A DNA stretch of 64,000 nt from assembly GCA_963764695.1 (NCBI GenBank), contig CAVXTW010000007.1, forward strand, positions 62,001-126,000. Reading direction: 5' to 3'. Below are positions 1 through 8,784 of the stretch, piece after piece (position 1 is the first letter of the stretch; each line of letters starts with the position of its first letter). Position numbers and translations under genes: made by a program. The notes beneath the pieces are model-generated. The model had not been told where the DNA came from. It ran no database searches and was given only the letters and a program-made list of their open reading frames with translations. The stretch comes from DATFRY01 sp963764695. GTDB lineage: Bacteria; Myxococcota_A; Polyangia; Haliangiales; Haliangiaceae.

Positions 1-1153
1 TCAGGCAGAGCGCGCGCAGGTCGGCGGCCGCCAGCGCCTCCGGGGCCGGGAACAGGTGCGTGAGGCCATCGGTCCCGCTGGCGACCTCACGGCCGAGGTG
101 AGCGACGAGGCGCCCGGCCAGCCGGCGGGCAGCGCGGACGCCCGCCGACCGGCCGAGCACCGCGAGCACGGCGCACTCGAACGGATCCCACGCCCCCGGG
201 ATGCGCAGCCCGGGCCAGCTCGCCACCAGCGGCGCCAGCAGCGGATCGCGGCCAAGCGCCAGCGCGATGCGGGCCGGCTCGGCGGCCAGGTCGAAGCAGC
301 GCCGCGCCGAAAAGGACAGCCGGTAGAGCGCCGCCGCCGGGGCGCCGCGCACGCGCAGCACGAGCGCATCCTCGCCCGGCAGATCGCGCACGCAGACGAG
401 GGCGTGGCCGCCGTCGACCGCCACCGTGCGCGCGTAGCCGCGCCCGTCCACCCGCTCCACCCCGGGCACCGCGCGCGCGGCGAGAAAGTCGCGCACCTGG
501 CTCCAGTCGTAGGGCGGCCGGAAGGCGAGCCGCAGCGCCACCTCGCCGCCTTGAGCCATGACCCCGCGGCGCCGCTGCCGTCGCAGCTCGCGCGGAGAGC
601 GCCGGTAGGTGCGCAGGAAGGCGTCGTTGAACCGCCGCACGCTGCCGAAGCCGGCGGCCAGCGCGATTTGGGTGACCGGCAGATCGGTCTCGTCGAGCAG
701 CCGCTTGGCGAAGTGCAGGCGCCGGGTCTGCGCCACCGCGATGGGCGACGCGCCGACATGCTGGATGAACAGGCGATGCAGGTGCCGCGAACCGATGCCC
801 ACGCGGTCGGCCAGGACGTCCACCGACTCCTCGTCGAGCAGGCCGTCGTGGATGAGCCGCAGCGCGCGCTGGACCACGGCGGAGGTGCCCAGCCAGGCCG
901 GCGTGCCCGGCGCCGCCTCCGGACGGCAGCGCAGGCACGGGCGAAAGCCGGCCTCGGCGGCGGCCGCGGCGGTGGCGTAGTAGCGGACGTTCACCTTGCG
1001 CGAGGTCGGCGACGGACAGATGGGCCGGCAGTAGATGCCGGTGGAGGTCACCGCGATGAAGAACTTGCCGTCGAACCGGCGATCGCGGCTCTCGCGCGCG
1101 CGGTCGAGCGCGTCCCGGTCCAGCCCCTGCAGCCCGTCCATCGGTGCAACCAT
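1..1153 (-). CDS. Ada/AlkA-type methylated-DNA repair protein, partial
   Basis: The reading frame enters at ATG 1153 and runs off the window edge, so 384 N-terminal residues are visible. The N-terminal part is an Ada metal-binding domain: Cys42, Cys46, Cys73 and Cys76 (motifs YCRPIC and PCLRC) are the four expected zinc ligands, and Cys42 is the usual methyl acceptor. An AraC-type helix-turn-helix follows at about residues 90-190. From about residue 200 the sequence resembles the N-terminal domain of AlkA 3-methyladenine glycosylases, and the helix-hairpin-helix part starts near the edge. The family repairs alkylated bases and senses alkylation. The catalytic Asp lies outside the window. Confidence 0.85.
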   Translation of the reverse strand, partial: MVAPMDGLQGLDRDALDRARESRDRRFDGKFFIAVTSTGIYCRPICPSPTSRKVNVRYYATAAAAAEAGFRPCLRCRPEAAPGTPAWLGTSAVVQRALRLIHDGLLDEESVDVLADRVGIGSRHLHRLFIQHVGASPIAVAQTRRLHFAKRLLDETDLPVTQIALAAGFGSVRRFNDAFLRTYRRSPRELRRQRRRGVMAQGGEVALRLAFRPPYDWSQVRDFLAARAVPGVERVDGRGYARTVAVDGGHALVCVRDLPGEDALVLRVRGAPAAALYRLSFSARRCFDLAAEPARIALALGRDPLLAPLVASWPGLRIPGAWDPFECAVLAVLGRSAGVRAARRLAGRLVAHLGREVASGTDGLTHLFPAPEALAAADLRALCL

Positions 1154-1279
1154 GTCACTGTCTCCGGCGCCGCGCAGCGGCCTCCTATCTATATGGCCGC
1201 GGCCGGTCCCGGTTCTGGCCGTTTCCGGACCGCATCGTCGGTGGCACGATGGAGGGCCCAGCGGCTACCCTGTGGGGAC

Positions 1280-2134
1280 ATGATTGACGTGGGCGACGAC
1301 GAGTTCGAGGCCGATGTCCTGGAGCGATCCGCCGATCTCCCGGTGCTGGTCGACTTCTGGGCGCCCTGGTGCGGGCCGTGCCGCGCGCTCGGCCCGGTGC
1401 TCGAGCGCCTCGAGGAGGGAGCCGGCGGGCGCTTCGAGCTGGCCAAGGTCAACGTGGACGAGAGCCCACAAATATCCGCCCGCTACGGCATTCGCGGCAT
1501 CCCGGCGGTGAAGCTGTTCCGCGACGGAAAGATGATCGGCGAGTTCACCGGCGCGCTGCCGGAGCGGGAGGTGGTGGCGTTCCTCGACCAGCACCTGCCG
1601 GACGAGACGACCCAGCGGGCCCGTCTGGCTGCCGAGCGGCTGGCCGCCGGCGACCTGGACGGCGCGCGCGAGGCCGCCGAGTCGGTCCTGGCCGGCGACG
1701 CGGCCGCCGGGCCGGCCGCCACCGCGCACGCCGTGCTGGCCCGCGTCGCCCTGAGCGCCGGCGACGCCGACGCCGCGCTGGCCCACGCGCGCGCCGTGGC
1801 CAGCTCCGCGCCGGAGTGGGAGTCGATGCAGGCGGTGGCCGAGGCGGCGGAGCTCGGTCGCGACGCGCTCGCCGCCGGCGATCCGGCCGCCCTCGAGGCG
1901 CGCATCGCGGCGGCGCCGCCTGGCCAGCTGGACGACGTGTTCGCGCTGGCCATCCACCGCATGCTCGGCGGCGATCACCGCGCCGCGCTCGAGCTCCTGC
2001 TCGGCCTGGTCGAGCGCGATCGCCGCTGGCGCGAGGAGGCGGCGCGCCGCGCCATGCTCACCGTGTTCCAGCTGATCGGGCTGCGCAGCCCGATGTCGGA
2101 CGAGTACCGCCGTCGCCTGGCGATCCTCTTGTGA
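1280..2134 (+). CDS. Thioredoxin fused to a TPR-like tail (CnoX/YbbN type)
   Basis: This 284-residue protein starts with a thioredoxin domain of about 110 residues that carries the full active site WCGPC (Cys31, Cys34) and the cis-proline loop GIPAVK. The remaining 170 residues are Ala-rich helical pairs like the tetratricopeptide tail of CnoX/YbbN. Family knowledge suggests a cytoplasmic redox chaperone or oxidoreductase; no signal peptide is visible. I chose ATG 1280 because the domain starts there, although the frame is open far upstream. It converges on the aminotransferase gene with a 3-base gap. Confidence 0.88.
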   Translation: MIDVGDDEFEADVLERSADLPVLVDFWAPWCGPCRALGPVLERLEEGAGGRFELAKVNVDESPQISARYGIRGIPAVKLFRDGKMIGEFTGALPEREVVAFLDQHLPDETTQRARLAAERLAAGDLDGAREAAESVLAGDAAAGPAATAHAVLARVALSAGDADAALAHARAVASSAPEWESMQAVAEAAELGRDALAAGDPAALEARIAAAPPGQLDDVFALAIHRMLGGDHRAALELLLGLVERDRRWREEAARRAMLTVFQLIGLRSPMSDEYRRRLAILL

Positions 2135-2137
2135 CGG

Positions 2138-3472
2138 TCAGGCCAGCGCGCGCAGCGCCGCGGCCACGCGCGGCATGGCGGCGCGGATCTGCTCCTCGCT
2201 GACCGCGCCGACGCTCAGCCTGAACCAGCCGGTGTCTCCCTCCATGCCGAAGGCCTGGAACGGCACCACCGCGAAGTCGGCTGCCTCGAGCAGGTAGGTG
2301 CGCACCGCCTCGTTGGTGGCGAGCACCTGGCCGCCCGGCGTGCGCTTGCCGAAAGGAGCGATGCGCACGGTCAGGTAGATGCCACCCATCGGGGGCAGCG
2401 ACTCGACCGGCAGCCCCTCGCCAGCCATGGCCACGAAGCCGTCGTGCAGTCGGGCCAGCCGCGCGTTGACCGACGGCCTGAACCCGGCCAGGAACGACGC
2501 GACGCCGACCGCGTCGTCGAGCAGGGCCACGGTGGCGACCTGCTCGGCGCGCGGGGCCCAGGCGCCGACGTGCCCGAGCAGGGCCGACATGCGCTCGATG
2601 ATGTCGGGCGGACCGGCCGACCAGCCGACCCGCAGCCCGGTGGCGGCGAACGCCTTGCTGATGCCGTCGACGTAGATGGTGAACGGCGCCAGCTCGGGGA
2701 CCAGCCCGGTCGGCGTGACGTGCTCGACCCCCTCGACGCACAGCATCCAGTAGATGTGGTCGTACATGAGGTAGAGCGGGCGCTCGCCGGTTCGCCGCCG
2801 CGCGTCGTTCTCCTCCGCGATCGCCTCGCAGATGCCGCGCAGCGCCTCGGCCGAGATGGCGGTGCCGGTCGGGTTGAGTGGCGAGTTGATGCAGACCAGC
2901 CGCGCGCCCTCCAGCTCGCGTACCAGATCGTCGCGGGTGGGCAGGAACAGCGCCTCCGGCCCGCACAGCACCGGCGCCGGGCGCGCGCCGACCATGTGGC
3001 AGTAGTGGTTGTTGTTCCAGCTCGGCACCGGATAGACGACCTTGTCCCCCTCGTCGACAACCGCGCGGTAGATGCCGTAGATGAGGGGCCGGGCGCCGCC
3101 GGCGATCAGGATCGAGGAGGACGGATAGTCGAGGCCCAGCTCGCGCGCGTAGAAGCGGGACACCGCCTCGCGCAGCTCCTGCACGCCGGCGGACGGCGGA
3201 TAGTTGGTCTCGCCGCCGGACAGCGCCGCGCGCACGCCGTCGCGCAGCTGGTCGGGGATGGGAAACTCCGACGGCGCGAAGTCACCGACGGTGAGGTTGC
3301 AGATGGCCCGCCCCTCGCGCTGGCGCGCCCGGATCTCGCCGGCGATCTTGAGGATCTCCGAGCCGACGAGTCCGCCCGCCATCCCGGCGATGCGGCGCTG
3401 CTCCGGTGGCGTCATCGGCGCGGCCGCCGTCCCTGACTGTCTCGTCTCTGCCATGGGCCGAGAGTGTGCCAC
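2138..3472 (-). CDS. Class I/II PLP-dependent aminotransferase
   Basis: The 444-residue protein has the fold-type I aminotransferase signature: substrate/PLP loop NSPLNPTGT at about 196-204, an Asp in YDHIYW near 238, the Schiff-base lysine in GISKAFAATGLRVGW (Lys273), and a C-terminal Arg in WFRLSVG that would bind a substrate carboxylate. This is the aspartate/aromatic aminotransferase superfamily; the amino donor cannot be told from sequence. GTG 3472 is the preferred start because GGAGG stands seven bases upstream; ATG 3454 lacks a ribosome site. Cytoplasmic, apparently monocistronic. Confidence 0.85.
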   Translation of the reverse strand: MAHSRPMAETRQSGTAAAPMTPPEQRRIAGMAGGLVGSEILKIAGEIRARQREGRAICNLTVGDFAPSEFPIPDQLRDGVRAALSGGETNYPPSAGVQELREAVSRFYARELGLDYPSSSILIAGGARPLIYGIYRAVVDEGDKVVYPVPSWNNNHYCHMVGARPAPVLCGPEALFLPTRDDLVRELEGARLVCINSPLNPTGTAISAEALRGICEAIAEENDARRRTGERPLYLMYDHIYWMLCVEGVEHVTPTGLVPELAPFTIYVDGISKAFAATGLRVGWSAGPPDIIERMSALLGHVGAWAPRAEQVATVALLDDAVGVASFLAGFRPSVNARLARLHDGFVAMAGEGLPVESLPPMGGIYLTVRIAPFGKRTPGGQVLATNEAVRTYLLEAADFAVVPFQAFGMEGDTGWFRLSVGAVSEEQIRAAMPRVAAALRALA

Positions 3473-3497
3473 GGCCGACCCTCCGGCAACGAGGAGC

Positions 3498-3528
3498 TTG
3501 ACCTCGAGTGCACTCCAGCATGTTCACT
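3498..3528 (+). promoter_or_regulatory. MerR-type promoter with dyad between -35 and -10
   Basis: A -35-like TTGACC (3498-3503) is followed after 19 bases by TTCACT (3523-3528). The stretched spacer contains GAGTGCACTC (3506-3515), a perfect 10-base dyad. A 19-base spacer with a central dyad is the hallmark of promoters controlled by MerR-family activators. It lies directly upstream of the NTF2-like gene, whose downstream neighbour is a MerR remnant. The -10 match is weak (3 of 6). Confidence 0.5.
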
Positions 3529-3560
3529 GTCCTGAGGATTCCCAGAGGGAGGCGAGCAGC

Positions 3561-3929
3561 ATGAGCACAGAGGACAACAGGCGGCTCATCGAGCACATCT
3601 ACGAGCAGCTGTCGGCGGGAGACTCCAGCGCCCTGGTCAACGCGATGGCCGAAGACGTACGCTGGGTGGTGATGGGCACGACGAGCTGGTCGGGGACCTA
3701 CGACGGCAAGCAGGCGGTGCTCGGCCGGCTGCTCACCCCGCTGCGGGCCCGGTTCGCCGACCGGTACACCGCCAGCGCCGGGCGCATCGTCGCCGAGGGT
3801 GACCTGGTGGTAGCCGAGGTGCGGGGCCGGGTCACCACGACCACCGGGATGCCGTACAACCAGAGCTACTGCTTCATCTTCCGCATCGCCGGCGGCAAGA
3901 TCGCCGAGATGACCGAGTATATGGGCTGA
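3561..3929 (+). CDS. SnoaL/NTF2-like protein, probably 3' truncated
   Basis: The 122-residue cytoplasmic protein shows the SnoaL/ketosteroid-isomerase-like pattern: an N-terminal helix, WVVMGTTSWSGTYDGK, then the strands VVAEVRGRVTTTTG and YCFIFRIAGGKIAEMTEYMG. Family members usually continue 10-15 residues past this last strand (often xEYxDTALV), whereas here a stop follows at once and the next bases encode the middle of a MerR-family regulator. I infer that one deletion removed the end of this gene and the start of the next. ATG 3561 has AGGCGAG upstream. Substrate unknown. Confidence 0.75.
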   Translation: MSTEDNRRLIEHIYEQLSAGDSSALVNAMAEDVRWVVMGTTSWSGTYDGKQAVLGRLLTPLRARFADRYTASAGRIVAEGDLVVAEVRGRVTTTTGMPYNQSYCFIFRIAGGKIAEMTEYMG

Positions 3930-4288
3930 TCCCGGGCGTCGAGCGCGACCGGAGCGGGCGTCGGGTCTACAGCGAGCTGCACGTCGGCTGGCTCGATCTG
4001 ATGGACCGGCTGCGCCGCACCGGCATGTCGATCGCGCAGATGCGCGAGTACACGCGCCTGGCCATGCAGGGCCGCAGCACGCTGCGCCAGCGGCGCGAGC
4101 TCTTGTCGGCCCACCGCTCTCGCGTCGAGGAGACGATCGCCGACTGGACGCTCGCGCTCCAGCTGATCGACGGCAAGATCGACTACTACGGCGAGTGGCT
4201 CGCCACCGGGCGGCGGCCCATGCAGCTGCCGTCGGTGCCGAGCACCCGGCCGGCGCCGCGGTCGGCGCGCAAGCTGTCGCGCCGGTAG
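3923..4288 (+). pseudogene. MerR-family regulator lacking its HTH N-terminus
   Basis: From about 3923 the second forward frame reads GLIPGVERDRSGRRVYSE, then the MerR wing/helix pattern RRTGMSIAQMREYTRL and the dimerisation coiled coil with IDGKIDYYGEWL. In intact MerR proteins this motif is preceded by about 30 residues forming the DNA-recognition helix. Those are absent here: the upstream sequence in all three frames belongs to the NTF2-like gene or is noise. Translation could begin at ATG 4001, giving 95 residues without DNA-binding capacity. The neighbouring MerR-type promoter at 3498 is probably its former target. Confidence 0.7.
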
Positions 4289-4289
4289 C

Positions 4290-5912
4290 TCACGCCGGGT
4301 GTCCGGCACGCCGCGGCTCCGCCTTGTCGGCGTGCTCGCGGGCGACGGTGGCGGCGCTGGCGGTGGCGGTGCTCGCGGCGGCTATCTCGCGGTTCCGCGG
4401 TGCCCGCCCCTGCCACCAGGTGCGGGCGTCGCGATCGCCCCAGGTCCCGGCGTCGGCGCAGGCGAGCAGGCTGTCGCGCAGGGCGGTCGCGTCCCGGGGC
4501 CGGCGGTCCGGCGACTTCTCGAGGCAGGCGAGCAGCAGCGCCTCGAGATCCGGCGGCACGCCCGGCCGCAACAGCGACGGCGACGACGGCGTCTCGTACA
4601 GATGCTGCGCGCAAAGCTCGGCCACGGTGCGCCCCGTGAACACCGGCCGCCCGGTGACCAGGAAGTAGCCCAGCCCGCCGACCGCATACAGATCCGATCG
4701 CGCGTCGACTGTCTCGGGCTCGCGGATCGCCTCGGGCGAGAGGTAAAGCGGCGTGCCCAGGAACGAGTCGGCCTGGGTGAGCTTGACGTCGTCGCGGCCG
4801 GCCACGTCCTTGACCAGGCCGAAGTCCAGCACCTTGATCACGTCGAGCGCCCCGCCCTGCCGGCACAGCATGACGTTGCCCGGCTTGATGTCGCGGTGGA
4901 CCAGCCCGGCCTCGTGCGCCTCGGCCAGCGCGCGGCACACCTGCGACAGGAGATGGATGACGCGGCCGGGCGGCTGCGGCCCGCCGGCGGCGACCAGCTC
5001 CTCGAGGTCCAGGCCGTCGAGGTACTCCATCGCGTAGTAGAAGATGCCGTCCGGGGTCCGGCCGAAGTCGTAGACCGCGACCGTGTTGGGGCTGGTGAGC
5101 TGGCTGGTCAGCTGCACCTCGCGCTCGAAGCGGGCCAGGTTGGCCTGGCCGGCGCGCTCCAGCGGCAGGAGCTTGACCACGGTCGGCCGGCGCAGCATGG
5201 CGTGGCGCGCCCGGAACACGATGCCCATCCCTCCCTCGCCGATCTTCTCCTCCAGCGTGTACTGGCCCAGCTGGCGGGCCTCGACCACGCGGCGGCGCAG
5301 GCGGTAGATGACGTGCGAGGTCCAGGCGGCGACCAGCACCGCGACCAAGCTCCACACCGACATCATCACCGGGATGACGCGGTCCATGCTCGACGTGTAC
5401 TCCAGGCCCTGGCCGACGACGTTGATCGCGACGACCGGGGCGGCCGCCGCGATCGCGCCGATCCACAGGGTCCGGCGCCAGTCGCTGGGCACCACGATCG
5501 CGCGCGCCAGCAGGAGGTGGGTCAAGCACAGCGTCGCCGGCACGCCGGCCAGCATGTCGCGCGGCGCGACGACGATGAACATGGCGAACCCGAGGCAGAC
5601 GATCACCACGCTGGCGGCGTCGAGCGCGGTCAGGACGCGCAGCGAGCGACTGCCGCGGCGGCAGAACAGCCACACAAGACCCACGCCGTAGACCGGCGCG
5701 AAGTAGAACGGCGGCGCCTTGGCCCGCGACCACGACTCCGGGGCGAAGATGGTCACCACGGTGACGCCGATCAGGCCCACGACAAGGAAGAGCAGGAACG
5801 CGCTCTTGCCGAACAGCGCCAGGCGCTGCTGCAGGAGCGTGCGGCCCTCCTCGCTGTCGTTGGGCGCCGAGGAGAACGCCAACCCGTCCACGATCGCCGC
5901 GACCGGCCGCAT
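4290..5912 (-). CDS. Membrane-anchored Ser/Thr protein kinase
   Basis: The 540-residue protein has an N-terminal membrane module with about six hydrophobic segments (roughly 35-57, 68-84, 98-117, 122-141, 147-167, 180-200), followed by a eukaryotic-type kinase domain at about 219-490. Key residues are present: glycine loop GEGGMG, Lys247 in VVKLLP, catalytic HRDIKPGN (Asp341, Lys343), DFG (363-365), and SPEA in place of the usual APE. The N-terminal membrane module with a cytosolic kinase differs from the common order in which the transmembrane helix follows the kinase. The tail from 500 is Ala-rich and charged. Target unknown. Confidence 0.9.
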   Translation of the reverse strand: MRPVAAIVDGLAFSSAPNDSEEGRTLLQQRLALFGKSAFLLFLVVGLIGVTVVTIFAPESWSRAKAPPFYFAPVYGVGLVWLFCRRGSRSLRVLTALDAASVVIVCLGFAMFIVVAPRDMLAGVPATLCLTHLLLARAIVVPSDWRRTLWIGAIAAAAPVVAINVVGQGLEYTSSMDRVIPVMMSVWSLVAVLVAAWTSHVIYRLRRRVVEARQLGQYTLEEKIGEGGMGIVFRARHAMLRRPTVVKLLPLERAGQANLARFEREVQLTSQLTSPNTVAVYDFGRTPDGIFYYAMEYLDGLDLEELVAAGGPQPPGRVIHLLSQVCRALAEAHEAGLVHRDIKPGNVMLCRQGGALDVIKVLDFGLVKDVAGRDDVKLTQADSFLGTPLYLSPEAIREPETVDARSDLYAVGGLGYFLVTGRPVFTGRTVAELCAQHLYETPSSPSLLRPGVPPDLEALLLACLEKSPDRRPRDATALRDSLLACADAGTWGDRDARTWWQGRAPRNREIAAASTATASAATVAREHADKAEPRRAGHPA

Positions 5913-6048
5913 GCTTGCCTCCCGCCACCATCCTACCGCGGCGGCGGGCGGCTGCCAGAGCGATATGGCAGCGCAGAAGATCGACGAGGGAATCCGGCGG
6001 CTCGCCGCTTGCCTGAGCTGCTAACGTGTCCCCAGGTGAGATCGCACC

Positions 6049-7155
6049 ATGACGACTGACGCTTCCGACACTTCCGACCAGACTGGACCGGCGCCCTCGG
6101 TCGCGCCGACCGACGGCCCGCTTCTGCTCGAGGAGCTGCAGCTCGCGTTTCGCAACCGCGGCATGCCGCTCGAGGCGCTGCGCTATGACCTGACGCCGGG
6201 CGGGCTCCACTACCTGGTCATCCACTTCGACATCCCGGAGGTCGACCCCGCGTCCTGGCGGCTGACCGTCGGTGGCCGCGTGCGCCGGTCGCTCGAGCTG
6301 ACTCTCGACGACATCCAGGCCCGGCCCAGCCAGACCATCCGCGTGACGCTCGAGTGCGCCGGCAACGGGCGCGGTCGCCTGAGCCCGCGCCCTGTCAGCC
6401 TGCCCTGGCTACACGAGGCGATCGGCACCGCCGAGTGGACCGGGACGCCTTTGTGGCCGCTGCTCGAGGAGGCCGGCATCGCGGACGACGCGGTCGAGCT
6501 CGCCTTCCGCGGCGCCGACCGCGGCTTTCAGGGTGGCGAGGAGCAGGACTACGGGCGCAGCCTGACCCTTGCCGAGGCGAGACGTCCGGAGGTCATGCTC
6601 GCCTACGCGATGAACGGCCAGCCGCTGCAGGCGCAGCACGGGTTTCCGCTGCGCCTCCTGGTGCCGGGCTGGTACGGGATGACCAGCGTCAAGTGGCTGC
6701 GCTCGATCGAGGCGGTCGCCGAGCCGTTCCGCGGCTACCAGCAGGCGGTCGCCTATCATTATCAGCGCGACGCCGACGATCCGGGCGAGCCGGTCAGCCG
6801 CATCCGGGTGCGCGCGCTGATGATCCCACCCGGCATCCCCGACTTCTTCACCCGCCAGCGGTTCGTCAACCGCGGCCGGGTCGTGCTGGCGGGCCGGGCG
6901 TGGTCGGGTCACGGGCCGATCGAGCGCGTCGAGGTCGCTGTCAACGGTGCGTGGAGCGACGCGCGCCTGGGACCGTCGGCCGGGCCGTTCGCGTGGCGGC
7001 CGTGGACCTTCGAGTGGGACGCTTCGCCCGGCACGCGCGAGCTCTCCTGCCGCGCCACCGACGCGGCGGGCAACGTCCAGCCGGTCGAGCAGCCATGGAA
7101 CTACCAGGGCATGGGCAACAACCTGGTGCAGAGGTTCGCGGTCACCGTCCGCTGA
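6049..7155 (+). CDS. Sulfite-oxidase-family molybdopterin oxidoreductase
   Basis: The 368-residue protein matches the oxidoreductase molybdopterin-binding fold, with the Mo-ligand cysteine in LECAGNGRG (Cys103) and the family block QHGFPLRLLVPGWYGMTSVKWL. From about residue 265 comes the Mo-co dimerisation beta-sandwich (VVLAGRAWSGHGPIERVEVAVNGAW). No twin-arginine or Sec signal is visible, so it may act in the cytoplasm or be exported with a partner. No cytochrome partner gene is adjacent. AGGTGAG lies upstream of ATG 6049. Substrate unknown; sulfite is only one possibility. Confidence 0.85.
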   Translation: MTTDASDTSDQTGPAPSVAPTDGPLLLEELQLAFRNRGMPLEALRYDLTPGGLHYLVIHFDIPEVDPASWRLTVGGRVRRSLELTLDDIQARPSQTIRVTLECAGNGRGRLSPRPVSLPWLHEAIGTAEWTGTPLWPLLEEAGIADDAVELAFRGADRGFQGGEEQDYGRSLTLAEARRPEVMLAYAMNGQPLQAQHGFPLRLLVPGWYGMTSVKWLRSIEAVAEPFRGYQQAVAYHYQRDADDPGEPVSRIRVRALMIPPGIPDFFTRQRFVNRGRVVLAGRAWSGHGPIERVEVAVNGAWSDARLGPSAGPFAWRPWTFEWDASPGTRELSCRATDAAGNVQPVEQPWNYQGMGNNLVQRFAVTVR

Positions 7156-7216
7156 GCGAGGGAGTGAGACGAGGTGACCGCCTCGCGGCCGGCAGCCGTG
7201 GCACCATGAGGGAGCG

Positions 7217-7840
7217 ATGCTCCTGTTCCAGAAGAAGTTCCACCAGGGCCTGACCGACGGCAGCGTGACCGTCACGTTTCGCCGCTGGGAGCGGCCGCAC
7301 GTCAAGCCGGGCGGCCGCTACCGCTGCCATCCGATCGGCGTGCTGGTGGTGGATGCGATCGAGCGCGTGCGCGTCGCCGACATCACCGAGCGCGACGCGC
7401 GCCGGTCCGGCTTCCTGTCCCGCGCGGAGCTGATGGAGTACATCCGCTCCGGGCCGGGCGGCGAGGTCAACGACGACACGCCGATCTTCCGGGTCAACCT
7501 GCACCACGGCGGCGAGGAGGACCGGGTCGCCATCGCGCTCGACGACCAGCTGTCGCCGGAGGACGTGGAGGCGATCACGGCCAGGCTGGCCCGCATGGAC
7601 GCGCAAGGCGAGTGGACCGCGGTGACGCTGCGCCTCATCGAGAAGAACCCGCGCGTGGTGGCATCCGAGCTGGCCCGCAGGCTCGGGCGCGAACGGCTGC
7701 CGTTCAAGACGGACGTGCGCAAGCTCAAGCGCCTCGGCCTGACCCAGAGCTTCGAGATCGGCTACGACCTGACGCCGCGCGGGCGCGCCTATCTCAAGGC
7801 GATCGCCTCGCGCCGCCGGCGACCGGCCAGGCGCGCCTGA
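7217..7840 (+). CDS. ASCH/PUA-like domain protein with winged-helix tail
   Basis: The first 70 residues (KKFHQGLTDGSVTVTFRRWERPHVKPGGRY, then a strand with VLVVDAIERVRVADITERDA) resemble the ASCH domain of the PUA superfamily, whose members bind RNA. Residues 110-200 form a helix-rich segment ending in a winged-helix-like DVRKLKRLGLTQSFEIGYDLTPRGRAYL. An RNA- or nucleotide-related role is inferred only from the fold. The 207-residue product has a basic C-terminus. It converges on the nuclease-like lipoprotein gene. Confidence 0.6.
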   Translation: MLLFQKKFHQGLTDGSVTVTFRRWERPHVKPGGRYRCHPIGVLVVDAIERVRVADITERDARRSGFLSRAELMEYIRSGPGGEVNDDTPIFRVNLHHGGEEDRVAIALDDQLSPEDVEAITARLARMDAQGEWTAVTLRLIEKNPRVVASELARRLGRERLPFKTDVRKLKRLGLTQSFEIGYDLTPRGRAYLKAIASRRRRPARRA

Positions 7841-7850
7841 TCGGGCTGCG

Positions 7851-8669
7851 CTACGGAAACTCGAGCGCGGCCACGACCGGGAAGTGATCGCTGGCCACCT
7901 CGAAAGGCAACGACTCGTCCACGTACGACTCGATCACGTCGACCGGGCTCGATGCGAACACGTAGTCGATCCGCTCGCCGTAGATCTGCGTGACGATGGC
8001 GCCGGTCGGCTGCACGGCGCGCTGGGCGTCAACGTAGCCGGCGTCGGCGAACGCGCGCGGCACCGCCGCCTCCTCCGATTCGGCGGCGTTGAGATCGCCT
8101 GTCACCACGATGGGCAGGGCGGCCGAGCGCCGGCCCGAGTCGTCGATGATGCGGTCCGCGTAGTCGAGGTGGCGGGCCAGATCGCAGTCGTCGTCCGGCC
8201 GCCGGCTGGGGACGCACCAGTGCGTGGAGTAGAACAAGAGCGGCGCGCCGGACGCGATCTCCTCGAGCTCGACCCACAGCGCGACGCGCTCGCCCCAGCC
8301 GTCGTCGTTGCCCCCGAGCGTGAAGAAGCCGTGATCGAAGACGCGCCAGCGCGATCGATCGTAGGCGGCGGTGACGCCGGCGCGGCCCTCGCTCACCAGC
8401 GCATAGCGGTCCGGCAGCTGATCGACCAGAGCCTGGCAGCCCTCGCACTGCGACAGGCCGATGAAGTCGGGCGCGATCTCGGTCAGGCGGGCGGCCATCA
8501 CCGCGCTGCGCTCCGGCTCCGAGCCGAGCGTGATCCGCGCGAGGACGTTGTAGCCGACGACCCGCACGGTGGACTGCGGCGCGGGGCGCGGCCCGTCATC
8601 GAACCCGGTGGAGCTGCCGCAGGCGGCACAGCCGAGAGCGACGAGCGCGACGATGCGAACCAGCACCAT
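7851..8669 (-). CDS. Endonuclease/exonuclease/phosphatase-family lipoprotein
   Basis: The mature part shows the EEP fold: VVGYNVLA near the start, TGDLNAAES (metal/catalytic Asp-Leu-Asn) and ASDHFPVVAALEF at the end (catalytic His). The start at ATG 8669 gives a hydrophobic signal followed by GCAACGSS, a lipobox-like sequence, so it is probably a periplasmic lipoprotein of 272 residues. The reading frame is open 75 bases further upstream, but that extension has no signal-peptide character. Substrate (nucleic acid, phospholipid or sugar phosphate) is open. Confidence 0.75.
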   Translation of the reverse strand: MVLVRIVALVALGCAACGSSTGFDDGPRPAPQSTVRVVGYNVLARITLGSEPERSAVMAARLTEIAPDFIGLSQCEGCQALVDQLPDRYALVSEGRAGVTAAYDRSRWRVFDHGFFTLGGNDDGWGERVALWVELEEIASGAPLLFYSTHWCVPSRRPDDDCDLARHLDYADRIIDDSGRRSAALPIVVTGDLNAAESEEAAVPRAFADAGYVDAQRAVQPTGAIVTQIYGERIDYVFASSPVDVIESYVDESLPFEVASDHFPVVAALEFP

Positions 8670-8784
8670 GGACCCTGACGCCGGGACGCGCCGCGTCAGC
8701 GCCCCCGACGGACCATTAACACGTGGCCCGCCGGGTGGGGTCAAGCCCGACCTGCGGCCGCGCCGCGATCGCGAGAGCAGCCGA

